A DNA stretch of 24,019 bases from a virus, in IMG/VR virus record IMGVR_UViG_3300025879_000108, positions 1-24,019 of that record. One strand, given 5' to 3'. Shown piece by piece: positions 6,069 to 12,640 of the stretch; position 1 is the first letter of the stretch, and every line of letters begins with the position of its first letter. The notes under the pieces were generated by a model. It saw nothing but the letters and a program-made list of their open reading frames with translations, was not told where the DNA came from and did no database searches. The position numbers were made by a program, and so were the translations under genes.

Positions 6069-6285
6069 ACTCGCCTCCTATCACACGATGCTTAATCACA
6101 CGCTTGTCACCCATAATATCTTGGGCGGCAATAATAGTTTTAACAAACTCGGTTGCATCATCCATAACCTGCTCTAGGCTGTGGGCATAAATGACCTTAG
6201 CACCTTGGCTATTGTCATCATAATGTAATTCAATTTCGGCTTGGAACATCTTGATTTCATGTTCACCTGTATAAGCTCCACACAT
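6052..6285 (-). CDS. uncharacterised 77-aa protein
   Basis: First gene after the full-consensus promoter at 6317-6345; the start has AGAGAG 8 nt upstream. An alternative in-frame start at Met13 (MFQAEIELHY) would remove a less conserved-looking N-terminus. The core (FQAEIELHYDDNSQGAKVIY, then a helix) is compatible with a small alpha/beta fold. Function unknown. Confidence 0.65.
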   Translation of the reverse strand: MCGAYTGEHEIKMFQAEIELHYDDNSQGAKVIYAHSLEQVMDDATEFVKTIIAAQDIMGDKRVIKHRVIGGECGVQF

Positions 6286-6316
6286 AATATATCTCTCTTT
6301 TCTCTAACTATACCTT

Positions 6317-6345
6317 ATTATACCGCCTTTTAAAACAAATGTCAA
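6317..6345 (-). promoter_or_regulatory. full-consensus sigma70 promoter of the 6285-5714 operon
   Basis: TTGACA (6340-6345), 17-nt spacer, TATAAT (6317-6322) on the minus strand, with AGTGC before the -35. The upstream 58-aa gene stops 4 bp before the -35. Confidence 0.85.
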
Positions 6346-6349
6346 GCAC

Positions 6350-6526
6350 TTATTTAACCTCAACAAATGTTCTACGGGACTTGCTAAACTGCTTGGAAGG
6401 CTTACCAAACATCAATAACTCTGTAGTACCTGCCTTGATGTATCCAACACACTGTCCGTTCTCGAAAGCATAAGTGTGGTTTGGAGTCTTACCATCCCAC
6501 TTAGTGGTCTCCTTGAGAAACTTCAT
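6350..6526 (-). CDS. 58-aa basic phage protein
   Basis: Begins MKFLKETTKWDGKTPNHTYA and ends KSRRTFVEVK. The opening KETTxWDGxTPNHTY is a pattern I recall from short conserved proteins of marine myophages, with no known role. Its ATG overlaps the stop of the upstream gene by one base (TAATG). Confidence 0.7.
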   Translation of the reverse strand: MKFLKETTKWDGKTPNHTYAFENGQCVGYIKAGTTELLMFGKPSKQFSKSRRTFVEVK

Positions 6527-6954
6527 TACGCTACCTCCTCCGTTTGGACATAACGAATTTCACGCTTGCCATCAGGATCCTGCAACCAAGTACGGAAACC
6601 AATAACACGATTGGATATATCGTAGGACTTCTGATCTTTAAGACAAGCAAGAACACCGTCCTCGTACCAAGCATAAATGGCAGTGTCCCACTCCTCAACC
6701 ACAGTAGCAGGGTCGAAGTCGATGTCATCGACCAACGACTCGCCAAGGATAAACTCCTCAGAGTAATCAGAGCGGTGTGCAATGCAACGACCCACAGCGG
6801 CATAGAAGCCAGCGTCCTGAGCCTGTTCGAGAGTACACTCGATAACATAGGTGTCACCACCTTTGTTCTTCCAGTACTGAGGGCATAGACCCTTGCCGTC
6901 CCAATCATGGGCACCGTAGTTTTCGCGGAACTGGGTGTGGATAACTAGCTTCAT
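6526..6954 (-). CDS. conserved 142-aa phage protein of unknown function
   Basis: Begins MKLVIHTQFRENYGAHDWDG, then CPQYWKNKGGDTYVI. This opening is a widespread signature in marine myophage hypotheticals, as far as I recall; its role is not known. The middle is helical (LEQAQDAGFYAAVGRCIAHR) and the end strand-rich. First gene of its operon, with the GGAGAG leader and the promoter at 6986-7014. Confidence 0.78.
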   Translation of the reverse strand: MKLVIHTQFRENYGAHDWDGKGLCPQYWKNKGGDTYVIECTLEQAQDAGFYAAVGRCIAHRSDYSEEFILGESLVDDIDFDPATVVEEWDTAIYAWYEDGVLACLKDQKSYDISNRVIGFRTWLQDPDGKREIRYVQTEEVA

Positions 6955-6985
6955 AACTCTCTCCGTTTCTTCACTTTACATATAC

Positions 6986-7014
6986 ATTATGGACTCTTTT
7001 GGGTCCAATGTCAA
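6986..7014 (-). promoter_or_regulatory. sigma70-type promoter of the 6954-6350 operon
   Basis: TTGACA (7009-7014), 17-nt spacer, CATAAT (6986-6991) on the minus strand. The spacer and flanks are identical to the promoter at 667-695 over AGTGCTTGACATTGG and CAAAAGAGTCCATAAT, and the leaders share GTGAAGAAACGGAGAGAG. Confidence 0.82.
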
Positions 7015-7019
7015 GCACT

Positions 7020-7039
7020 TTGGTAAATCTTATTACCAA
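7020..7039. repeat. 7-bp inverted repeat upstream of the promoter at 6986-7014
   Basis: TTGGTAA (7020-7026) and TTACCAA (7033-7039) with a 6-bp spacer. It lies between the stop of the 2OG oxygenase gene and the AGTGC element. No T-run follows on either strand, so it could be an operator or a weak hairpin rather than an intrinsic terminator. Confidence 0.4.
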
Positions 7040-7044
7040 TCAAA

Positions 7045-7053
7045 TCAAGCACT
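7045..7053 (-). repeat. AGTGCTTGA copy without a complete -35
   Basis: Same nine bases as the promoter-linked element, followed by TTTGATTGG. Sits just upstream of the inverted repeat at 7020-7039, about 30 bp before the real -35. Confidence 0.45.
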
Positions 7054-7064
7054 TACAAATTATT

Positions 7065-7556
7065 TTACAAAGATAGGAGATTTTTTATGTCAGAATAGGT
7101 GTATTTGTGGTCAAATGAGAACTGGAGGGCAACTCTTTGGTCAATATTGGGGTTATCTTCAACCCCATGCCTAACTGTAGTATCCATTAAAATAGGTGCG
7201 CCAATAGGAGCGGTGACTGAACCGGAGTCAGGGTAGAATGTTGTGGGTTTATATTCCTTAAAGGAGTTTTCATAGGGATACAGTGGTACGATTAAAACTG
7301 CCTTCCTTATATTGTTGTTATATTGCTGGTCAATGTGAGATTTCACTCCCGTGGGAGAAGTCACTGCGAAATAGATGGCTTCACATAATTGTGCTATCTG
7401 ATTTGGATGAGGTAGATGCCTTGCATCATGCACTAAACAATTTACAAAATGCATATCACCTGTTCTCGGTGTAGTGGTAAAGGACTCGTAATACTCCCGT
7501 TGCATCTCAGGTGTAATGAGATGTGGTACTGGAATAAAACACTGTTCTTTTTTCAT
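7065..7556 (-). CDS. 2OG-Fe(II) oxygenase-like protein
   Basis: A 163-aa protein with the outline of a 2-oxoglutarate/iron(II) dioxygenase. HxD iron ligands lie in VKSHIDQQYN (His74, Asp76), the distal iron His in TTVRHGVEDN (His130), and the 2OG-binding Arg 11 residues later (Arg141, QRVALQFSF), with strands such as RKAVLIVPLYP between. Members hydroxylate proteins, nucleic acids or small molecules; the substrate is unknown. Expected to be expressed late from CATAAATA at 7580-7587. The ribosome site is poor (AGG 9 nt before ATG). Confidence 0.65.
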   Translation of the reverse strand: MKKEQCFIPVPHLITPEMQREYYESFTTTPRTGDMHFVNCLVHDARHLPHPNQIAQLCEAIYFAVTSPTGVKSHIDQQYNNNIRKAVLIVPLYPYENSFKEYKPTTFYPDSGSVTAPIGAPILMDTTVRHGVEDNPNIDQRVALQFSFDHKYTYSDIKNLLSL

Positions 7557-7563
7557 ATAAATA
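7556..7563 (+). promoter_or_regulatory. T4-like late promoter for the plus-strand pair
   Basis: TATAAATA, an exact T4 late promoter consensus, on the plus strand. T4 spacing predicts a start at about 7569, giving a 28-nt leader with GGAG before the ATG at 7597. It overlaps the start codon of the opposite gene. Confidence 0.65.
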
Positions 7564-7579
7564 CCTAGTTAATGCTATT

Positions 7580-7587
7580 TATTTATG
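7580..7587 (-). promoter_or_regulatory. T4-like late promoter for the 2OG oxygenase gene
   Basis: CATAAATA on the minus strand; predicted start about 7574, 18 nt before the ATG at 7556. It lies inside the leader of the plus-strand gene. Confidence 0.55.
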
Positions 7588-7596
7588 GAGTATATT

Positions 7597-7815
7597 ATGG
7601 CAAAAGGTAAAAGATCCTCAGGGAATCATTACACATCTAAAGGTGAGAGACGCAATGTAGCAAAGGCTACAACAAAACTAGTGCGCCGCACCAAACCCGT
7701 TCTCGAGACTGCATACGACAAACACCTTGCCGCATTGGCAGGTAAAAACACACGACCTTTCCTAGACGGTATTGCTGAATATCGTAAGAAGTTTATTGAT
7801 GGCAAGAGCAAGTAG
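7597..7815 (+). CDS. small basic phage protein
   Basis: A 72-aa Lys/Arg-rich protein starting MAKGKRSSGNHYTSKGERRN. The start at 7597 is preferred over 7585 because GGAG (7587-7590) is at the right distance. High charge suggests binding to nucleic acid or to a virion component, which would fit late expression, but no family can be named. Overlaps the next gene by 17 nt. Confidence 0.7.
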   Translation: MAKGKRSSGNHYTSKGERRNVAKATTKLVRRTKPVLETAYDKHLAALAGKNTRPFLDGIAEYRKKFIDGKSK

Positions 7816-8338
7816 ATTCTTCCTATTTAAAACGCCTAAGGAGTTCTGGATTGTAGATGAAAATACAATCCAGGATGTCCCTAAGCCACGGGAGATGTTA
7901 ATTAAAAACTCTAATGTGGAATCAGTGCGTAATTACTGCATCACACAAAACAAACAGAACATACCTATTGTGGATCGTTGCCGTGACCGCACAACTTGGC
8001 ACACACCTGAAGGGCGTGAAAGAATACGCCAAGCCAAGTTAGGTGAAAATCATCCTGCTGTAAAAAATGGTCGCTCCGAGGAGTTCCGTGAAAAAGTATC
8101 TAAAACTATGAAAGGTACTAGGCAGGGTGAATTCAATCCTATGTATGGGCGTAAACATTCTCCCGATGCCATAGCTAAAATTCGTGCCGCTGCCTATGAA
8201 AGACCTAAGCGCCGCTGGTGCGTTGAGCCCTCTGGTAAGCGGCATCTTGTCGCTTTAGATCATGAGTTGGCTGAGGGTTGGCAATGGGGTAGGACTTACG
8301 ATCCCTATCGTCCCAGCGAGGCATTACCCAAAGATTAA
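7799..8338 (+). CDS. NUMOD3-type DNA-binding protein without a visible nuclease domain
   Basis: A 179-aa protein. Two NUMOD3-like segments are visible: TPEGRERIRQAKLGENHPAV (about 73-92) and GEFNPMYGRKHSPDAIAKIR (about 113-132). NUMOD3 is a DNA-binding module attached to GIY-YIG and HNH homing endonucleases. The N-terminal 70 residues (FFLFKTPKEFWIVDENTIQD) and the C-terminus (RRWCVEPSGKRHLV, WQWGRTYDP) show no GIY-YIG or HNH motif, so it may be a degraded homing endonuclease or a sequence-specific binding protein. The start ATG at 7799 overlaps the previous gene and avoids a longer unlikely start at 7772. Convergent with the gene at 8367. Confidence 0.72.
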   Translation: MARASRFFLFKTPKEFWIVDENTIQDVPKPREMLIKNSNVESVRNYCITQNKQNIPIVDRCRDRTTWHTPEGRERIRQAKLGENHPAVKNGRSEEFREKVSKTMKGTRQGEFNPMYGRKHSPDAIAKIRAAAYERPKRRWCVEPSGKRHLVALDHELAEGWQWGRTYDPYRPSEALPKD

Positions 8339-8366
8339 TTGGCGGCAGTCTAAATTTTGCCCACAC

Positions 8367-8564
8367 TTAAAACATTTCTCTAAGTGTTTCTAATTTATCA
8401 GATGCCTCTGCAAGTTTTGCAAGCTCTAAATCAATTGTATCTACAATATCAGGATGTTCTGCAACACCTACTGTATTTTGTAAATAGTTTTCGATGTTGA
8501 CTTTATGTCGTTTGATCTGCGCCTCGTATTGTGAGACTAATGCATCTATAATTTGCTTTCTCAT
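8367..8564 (-). CDS. uncharacterised 65-aa coiled-coil-like protein
   Basis: Begins MRKQIIDALVSQYEAQIKRH; almost entirely helical with heptad-like Ile/Leu spacing (DTIDLELAKLAEASDKLETL). No family recognised. Last gene of the operon from 11167, with ribosome site AAGGGAAG. Confidence 0.65.
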   Translation of the reverse strand: MRKQIIDALVSQYEAQIKRHKVNIENYLQNTVGVAEHPDIVDTIDLELAKLAEASDKLETLREMF

Positions 8565-8572
8565 GTCTTCCC

Positions 8573-9082
8573 TTACGCCTTTGCTTTGGCAACTTTCTTT
8601 GTAGTTTTCTTCCTAGGCTTTTTAGCTTTCACTGGTACATTATATTCAGTAATACCTATAGGTGCGAGTAATGCCTCTAACTGTGGGTACATCTCTAACA
8701 ACTTACCATCCTTAATAGCAGTCAACACCTGAGATTCTTTCCAGTGTAGCCCTTCAAGGATCTGTAACCAGTTCATTTCTCGCTTCCAATCAACGAGCTT
8801 CTGCATGTTACCACCAGGAGTAATAAATGCACTAATGCGGCGCCACTCCATTTGGATAGTGGTGTCGCCCATACCATCAGGCATATCCTTATCCAACTTT
8901 AAAGTATCAGGTGTACCTTCAGGCAGATTCCAGTCAGGTTTCTCTGCGCCTACACCAATTCGTACAACAGGTACAACTGTTTGATTTGTTGCCGCCCATT
9001 GCTTCAAGCGTTTAACTTGTTCTTCAACACCCTCGGCTTTAAAGACCCAATCAAAGCCTTCATTTGCTTGTCTAAACTTCAT
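8573..9082 (-). CDS. uncharacterised 169-aa protein with a basic tail
   Basis: The internal start (MKFRQANEGFDW) at 9082 is preferred over 9142 because it overlaps the upstream stop by 11 nt and has GGAG 8-9 nt before it. The body has Trp-rich helices (DWKREMNWLQILEGLHWKES); the last 20 residues are Lys/Ala-rich (KKPRKKTTKKVAKAKA), a typical nucleic-acid-binding tail. Its place in the RNase H operon fits a role in replication or transcription, but no T4 counterpart was recognised. Confidence 0.65.
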   Translation of the reverse strand: MKFRQANEGFDWVFKAEGVEEQVKRLKQWAATNQTVVPVVRIGVGAEKPDWNLPEGTPDTLKLDKDMPDGMGDTTIQMEWRRISAFITPGGNMQKLVDWKREMNWLQILEGLHWKESQVLTAIKDGKLLEMYPQLEALLAPIGITEYNVPVKAKKPRKKTTKKVAKAKA

Positions 9083-9449
9083 TCCTAAACTCCAATTCAT
9101 TCTGCATTGCATTTCTAACTTGAGGATACATTGCTTGTACATTATCCAAACATGCCTGAATATGGTCAGTTTCCATATCCTTCAGTAATATATATGTCAA
9201 CGGTAGATCACCGTTCTTGCCATATGTACCCCAAGCAAGTGTTTTGCGTATAAGAGAATGGCTGTCGTCATCATACACACAAAGATCTACTTGGTCATCA
9301 TGTACAGAACACCGAACATAGTCTAAGCCGCCGTCAACCATATATTCCTTGCCATTTGCATCAAGGTGTGTTACATAATCATGGCGATGGCGACTCTCAA
9401 TAATAGTACCATCAGGTGTTCGCATAGCATTATATAATAGTTTACTCAT
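9072..9449 (-). CDS. conserved 125-aa phage protein of unknown function
   Basis: Starting at 9449 it begins MSKLLYNAMRTPDGTIIESR, followed by HRHDYVTHLDANG, YMVDGGLDYVRCSV and a YDDD/WGTYGK stretch. This set is a recurrent signature in marine myophage hypotheticals as I recall it, without a known role. The start is chosen because ATGAGTAA overlaps the upstream stop by 8 nt; 9488 would add a tail that does not fit. Confidence 0.75.
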   Translation of the reverse strand: MSKLLYNAMRTPDGTIIESRHRHDYVTHLDANGKEYMVDGGLDYVRCSVHDDQVDLCVYDDDSHSLIRKTLAWGTYGKNGDLPLTYILLKDMETDHIQACLDNVQAMYPQVRNAMQNELEFRNEV

Positions 9450-9750
9450 CGCCCAGTGTTTCCGATATGCCTTTTTTAATTGCGGCAAGTGTGCCTATTT
9501 GGAAGAAGCCTTGGGCTTCTTCCGAGGACAATTCATATGTTCTAGGCTCAGGTATGTTTGCAATCTTAGCCCACTCATCCCATTCATCAGATGAGACGAG
9601 CACATAATCCTTACTTAAATCACCTAGTGCAACTCGCATACCTTCACGGATAAATGAGTTTACTGTATCCTCATCCATATCAAAAACAACTGTGGCACTA
9701 CCATCATCATTCTCAATATAGTTTGTTACCTCAATAGTTTGAACTGCCAT
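9442..9750 (-). CDS. uncharacterised 102-aa acidic protein
   Basis: Begins MAVQTIEVTNYIENDDGSAT; predicted strands then helices, rich in Asp and Glu (FDMDEDTVNSFIREGM). The start overlaps the RNase H stop by one base (TAATG). No family recognised. Confidence 0.65.
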   Translation of the reverse strand: MAVQTIEVTNYIENDDGSATVVFDMDEDTVNSFIREGMRVALGDLSKDYVLVSSDEWDEWAKIANIPEPRTYELSSEEAQGFFQIGTLAAIKKGISETLGDE

Positions 9751-10631
9751 TAAAAGTCTCCTAAGACATCAATCATATTCTTCATACGGAATTTCATAAA
9801 GTAATTGAGCAACTGGCTTTTATCCTTACCCTGTTGACTCTCATAAGATTTAATAATATCATCCTTGATATCCTGGGGTGTCATTGATAAATCAACTAAC
9901 TGTTTGTTTCGTACATAACCTGCCGCCATCTCACCTGTGACAAACTCCTCAGGTGATTGTGACCGCCACTCTGCAATCAAAGCCTTACGAATAGGCTTCT
10001 GCCGCTTGCCTGATACAAAAGTATCACCATCACTTAACATGTTAGGTACACCGTCACCCTTGTCACCTGTGATAATATGCTCCATCAAAATTTCCTGTGG
10101 GGTACAATCAATCTTAATGAATTTCTTTTTAACAGGTGAGTATTGTTTCACATTAGGAAACTTAAACAACTGATTAAAGTCATGGTCACCTGATACTACA
10201 AGGAACGGTTCAGTCTCCTCAAACAATGCACCGGGCTTTAGTACACTCTGAGAATACTCTGCAAGCGTCCCAATTACATCGTCAGCCTCAGCCCCATGAC
10301 AATCTATAATAGGATAGGGAAAGTACTCATCTATCTCATTACGAATTGCATTGAGTGCTTCAAAGATTGTGTTCCAATCAAAGCCACTGTCATCGCGAGT
10401 TTTCTTACGACTAGCCTTGTAGTGAGGAAATACTTCCCTGCGCCAATAATGTCTGTTGTCACATGCAATAACAACTTGCCCATACTCAGGTCCAAACTTT
10501 ACCTTGTAGCTTCTAATTGCGTTGATAATCATATGACGAAGCAAAGGTACATTGACCTCTACATCAGTGCGTCCTCGCACCTCTGCCATAAATGTGCTAA
10601 TTGCAGTTTGGTTAAAATCCACTACTATCAT
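9750..10631 (-). CDS. rnh: RNase H (T4-type 5' to 3' exonuclease of the FEN-1/PIN-like family)
   Basis: A 293-aa protein that removes RNA primers and flaps during lagging-strand synthesis. Acidic metal-binding residues are visible in family order: Asp5 (VVDFNQTA), Asp58 (IACDNRHYWRR), the Glu115/Asp117/Asp118 cluster (GAEADDVIGT), Asp149 and Asp151 (SGDHDFNQ), and Asp190/Asp193 (TGDKGDGVPN). The FPHYKASRKKTRD segment corresponds to the DNA-binding arch. Length is close to T4 Rnh (305 aa). It overlaps the 179-aa gene upstream by 4 nt (ATGA). Confidence 0.9.
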   Translation of the reverse strand: MIVVDFNQTAISTFMAEVRGRTDVEVNVPLLRHMIINAIRSYKVKFGPEYGQVVIACDNRHYWRREVFPHYKASRKKTRDDSGFDWNTIFEALNAIRNEIDEYFPYPIIDCHGAEADDVIGTLAEYSQSVLKPGALFEETEPFLVVSGDHDFNQLFKFPNVKQYSPVKKKFIKIDCTPQEILMEHIITGDKGDGVPNMLSDGDTFVSGKRQKPIRKALIAEWRSQSPEEFVTGEMAAGYVRNKQLVDLSMTPQDIKDDIIKSYESQQGKDKSQLLNYFMKFRMKNMIDVLGDF

Positions 10632-11167
10632 TGGAACAACCCCTCTAAGCCTTCTTCTACAGGCTCTTTAGGTTCTTGTCCGTAGACATATCCCAGGTCA
10701 GAATAGTATACACCCTGTGTACGCTTAGGTGTGCCATCATCATTATATGCCATAGCAACACATCGCCAAGTCATCTTATGCTCTCGGTTCTCTCCATAGA
10801 AGTTATCCTGCCAGTCACCATTGCGAAGATATGCTTCCATGTTAGCGACATAGCCAGCGGCATACTTAGACTTAGCAAGTGCACCTTTAACACCTGCTCT
10901 ATCATCTTTTGCATATGCGGTTGCAACTTCCTTATTGTGTTTAATCCATTCACGGACTTTTTTCAGTGAGAGATAGTGGTCATCATCTAATGCAACCACA
11001 TCGGGATGGATGTTAGCGTATGTAGGGGGATTGGCGGCTTGCCGTTTTGCTCTAGCTACAGCCAGTCTTTCGGCAGCCGCCGCTCGTTGTTCCTCAGTCA
11101 TCGGCTTGCGGCGCTTGCGGACTTTTTTCTGAGGAACTTCTTCGTTGGTTACTTTTCTTCGTGCCAT
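10628..11167 (-). CDS. 179-aa phage protein with a basic N-terminus, function unknown
   Basis: Residues 1-45 are strongly basic and Ala-rich (KKVRKRRKPMTEEQRAAAAE), then comes a folded part (YLSLKKVREWIKHNKE, WRCVAMAYNDDGTP). The N-terminus looks nucleic-acid-binding. First gene of the RNase H operon, with AAAGGAG 8 nt before the start, driven by the promoter at 11195-11223. This suggests a replication-associated job, which is inference only. Confidence 0.72.
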   Translation of the reverse strand: MARRKVTNEEVPQKKVRKRRKPMTEEQRAAAAERLAVARAKRQAANPPTYANIHPDVVALDDDHYLSLKKVREWIKHNKEVATAYAKDDRAGVKGALAKSKYAAGYVANMEAYLRNGDWQDNFYGENREHKMTWRCVAMAYNDDGTPKRTQGVYYSDLGYVYGQEPKEPVEEGLEGLFQ

Positions 11168-11194
11168 ATATAGGACTCCTTTAATAATACTTAT

Positions 11195-11223
11195 ATAGTA
11201 CTACAAAGAGCCTTCAATGTCAA
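11195..11223 (-). promoter_or_regulatory. sigma70-type promoter of the RNase H operon
   Basis: TTGACA (11218-11223), 17-nt spacer, TACTAT (11195-11200) on the minus strand, with AGTGC before the -35. The TGA stop of the preceding gene is inside the -35 hexamer. Confidence 0.75.
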
Positions 11224-11453
11224 GCACTAAATTTAGTGATTCGGTCCAAGACGACCGTTCTCCAACCTTGCTTTTCAGTATCGAACACAACTAGGTTCGT
11301 ATCTTTGGCTTTACTTGTGCCAGTAGTTTCAGGTACTACACCTTCTTGCAGTGTAGCTTTCATTACACGGTCAGAGCCGTCGAGCTTTGTAAACTCAATC
11401 GTCACTTCACCTTTTTGTAGGAATTCAATCATTTCATTTCTATTTAAAGTCAT
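11220..11453 (-). CDS. WYL_2/Sm-like SH3-barrel protein
   Basis: A 77-aa protein. VTIEFTKLDGSDRVMKATLQ followed by NLVVFDTEKQGWRTVVLDRI matches the small phage WYL_2 (Sm-like SH3 beta-barrel) family, thought to bind nucleic acid or protein. The start at 11453 (MTLNRNEM) gives the usual 4-nt ATGA overlap with the upstream gene. Last gene of the long operon. Confidence 0.78.
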   Translation of the reverse strand: MTLNRNEMIEFLQKGEVTIEFTKLDGSDRVMKATLQEGVVPETTGTSKAKDTNLVVFDTEKQGWRTVVLDRITKFSA

Positions 11454-12640
11454 ACTATAGTCCTTACACATTGGTTTAGTTTAGTTAAAAAGTTATTAAA
11501 ATATAAATTTTCTTTAATATCATTAGAATAGAGGCTTAGTGCTACATCATAATTATGTTCTAAAACATCTCGCATAGATTCATACCAGGCTAACTTGTCA
11601 GGTATTGCATCTATTTGTTTTAACAACTTAACAATAGCATTTAGTCTGTCATCATTAGATAGCTTATTATACGATTCATCGAAGTGATTGTCAAATGTTT
11701 TATAGCCAATATCGCGATATAAATCTAACTGGCCTTTGCTACCCACGGCAACGAATGGTAGACAGTAGCTAGTAGCTTTAGATACTTTTTCGTGGGTGGC
11801 TAAGAAGTTATCTGAATCAAAAGATGTTTCCACTGGTACATGCATCCAAGCATTACTTAATATTTTTGGGTTTATATGCATCTTGCGAGCCTTCTCTTTA
11901 TCAGAGAGACTGCGATCTATAAAAATTTCCATATCCTCAGGTAAATACTGTTTTTCTTTGGCATATGAACACAAATTATTTACCCATAAATCTTCCTCTA
12001 TGAGTTTTTTGTATACCTCATCTCGCCACTGAACACCCCTCCTACCTATAAAACAAGAGAGAGTTTTTATGTAGTGCTTATTTGCCGTTTTATATGCTAA
12101 CTGTTCTTCATAAGGACTATGCCACCAATCAAATATTTTATCTAATGGAGGATAATCTAAGGGTATTACTTCTGGATTTGCACAACCAACAAGATCCCCC
12201 TGATTAGTTAAAAACTGGGGTGTCACATAGTAGTAAAACAAGTGAAAGTTACTAGCGTGTTCTGGTAAAGTCTTTTTGTATTCCTCATACTTCTCAGGTA
12301 AGTAGCCATTGCCCGTAAACACTATAACATCAGAAGGAACAATATTATATCGGTTGAATAGGGTATTCAGATGTGCAAAAAACCCACCTGGTCTTTGATT
12401 CTCCGTTTCCGTTGTAAAGTCTAAAAACAGTATTGCCTTCCTGTCTTGCAGTAACTTTAAATCGTCACTGTTAAAATTTATAAAGAAATCCTCATCCTCA
12501 GATTTACGCCAATGCCCACTATGTAAAATTGTTTTATCAGTATCTAACTGAATTCCACTGTGGTATAGCGACTGTGCTAACGGTGATATTCCATATACGC
12601 CAAACTCAGGTGTTATAGATGTTTTAGGATTTATTTTCAT
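11450..12640 (-). CDS. glycosyltransferase-like phage protein (exostosin/fucosyltransferase-type C-terminus)
   Basis: A 396-aa protein. The C-terminal part (about 289-326: SYCLPFVAVGSKGQLDLYRD, GYKTFDNHFDESYN) resembles the donor-binding region of GT-B family phage proteins related to exostosin or fucosyltransferases, which read K..PF...G..G.L..L...GF.TF....DESYD. The N-terminal half (LFLDFTTETE, IVFTGNGYLPEKYEEY, FHLFYYYVTP) looks like a Rossmann-type domain. The usual TEK motif before the C-terminal block is replaced by KVSKATSYCLPF. Sugar and acceptor unknown. The start at 12640 overlaps the upstream gene by 17 nt. Confidence 0.6.
   Translation of the reverse strand: MKINPKTSITPEFGVYGISPLAQSLYHSGIQLDTDKTILHSGHWRKSEDEDFFINFNSDDLKLLQDRKAILFLDFTTETENQRPGGFFAHLNTLFNRYNIVPSDVIVFTGNGYLPEKYEEYKKTLPEHASNFHLFYYYVTPQFLTNQGDLVGCANPEVIPLDYPPLDKIFDWWHSPYEEQLAYKTANKHYIKTLSCFIGRRGVQWRDEVYKKLIEEDLWVNNLCSYAKEKQYLPEDMEIFIDRSLSDKEKARKMHINPKILSNAWMHVPVETSFDSDNFLATHEKVSKATSYCLPFVAVGSKGQLDLYRDIGYKTFDNHFDESYNKLSNDDRLNAIVKLLKQIDAIPDKLAWYESMRDVLEHNYDVALSLYSNDIKENLYFNNFLTKLNQCVRTIV

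Noticed and set aside
6531-6914. Minus-strand 127-aa open frame inside the 142-aa gene, plus a plus-strand open frame at 6544-6888
   Set aside because: Both are shadows of the 142-aa gene, which has the promoter, ribosome site and recognisable start.
7020-7039. Intrinsic terminator for the 2OG oxygenase gene
   Set aside because: The 7-bp AT-rich stem has no following T-run on either strand.
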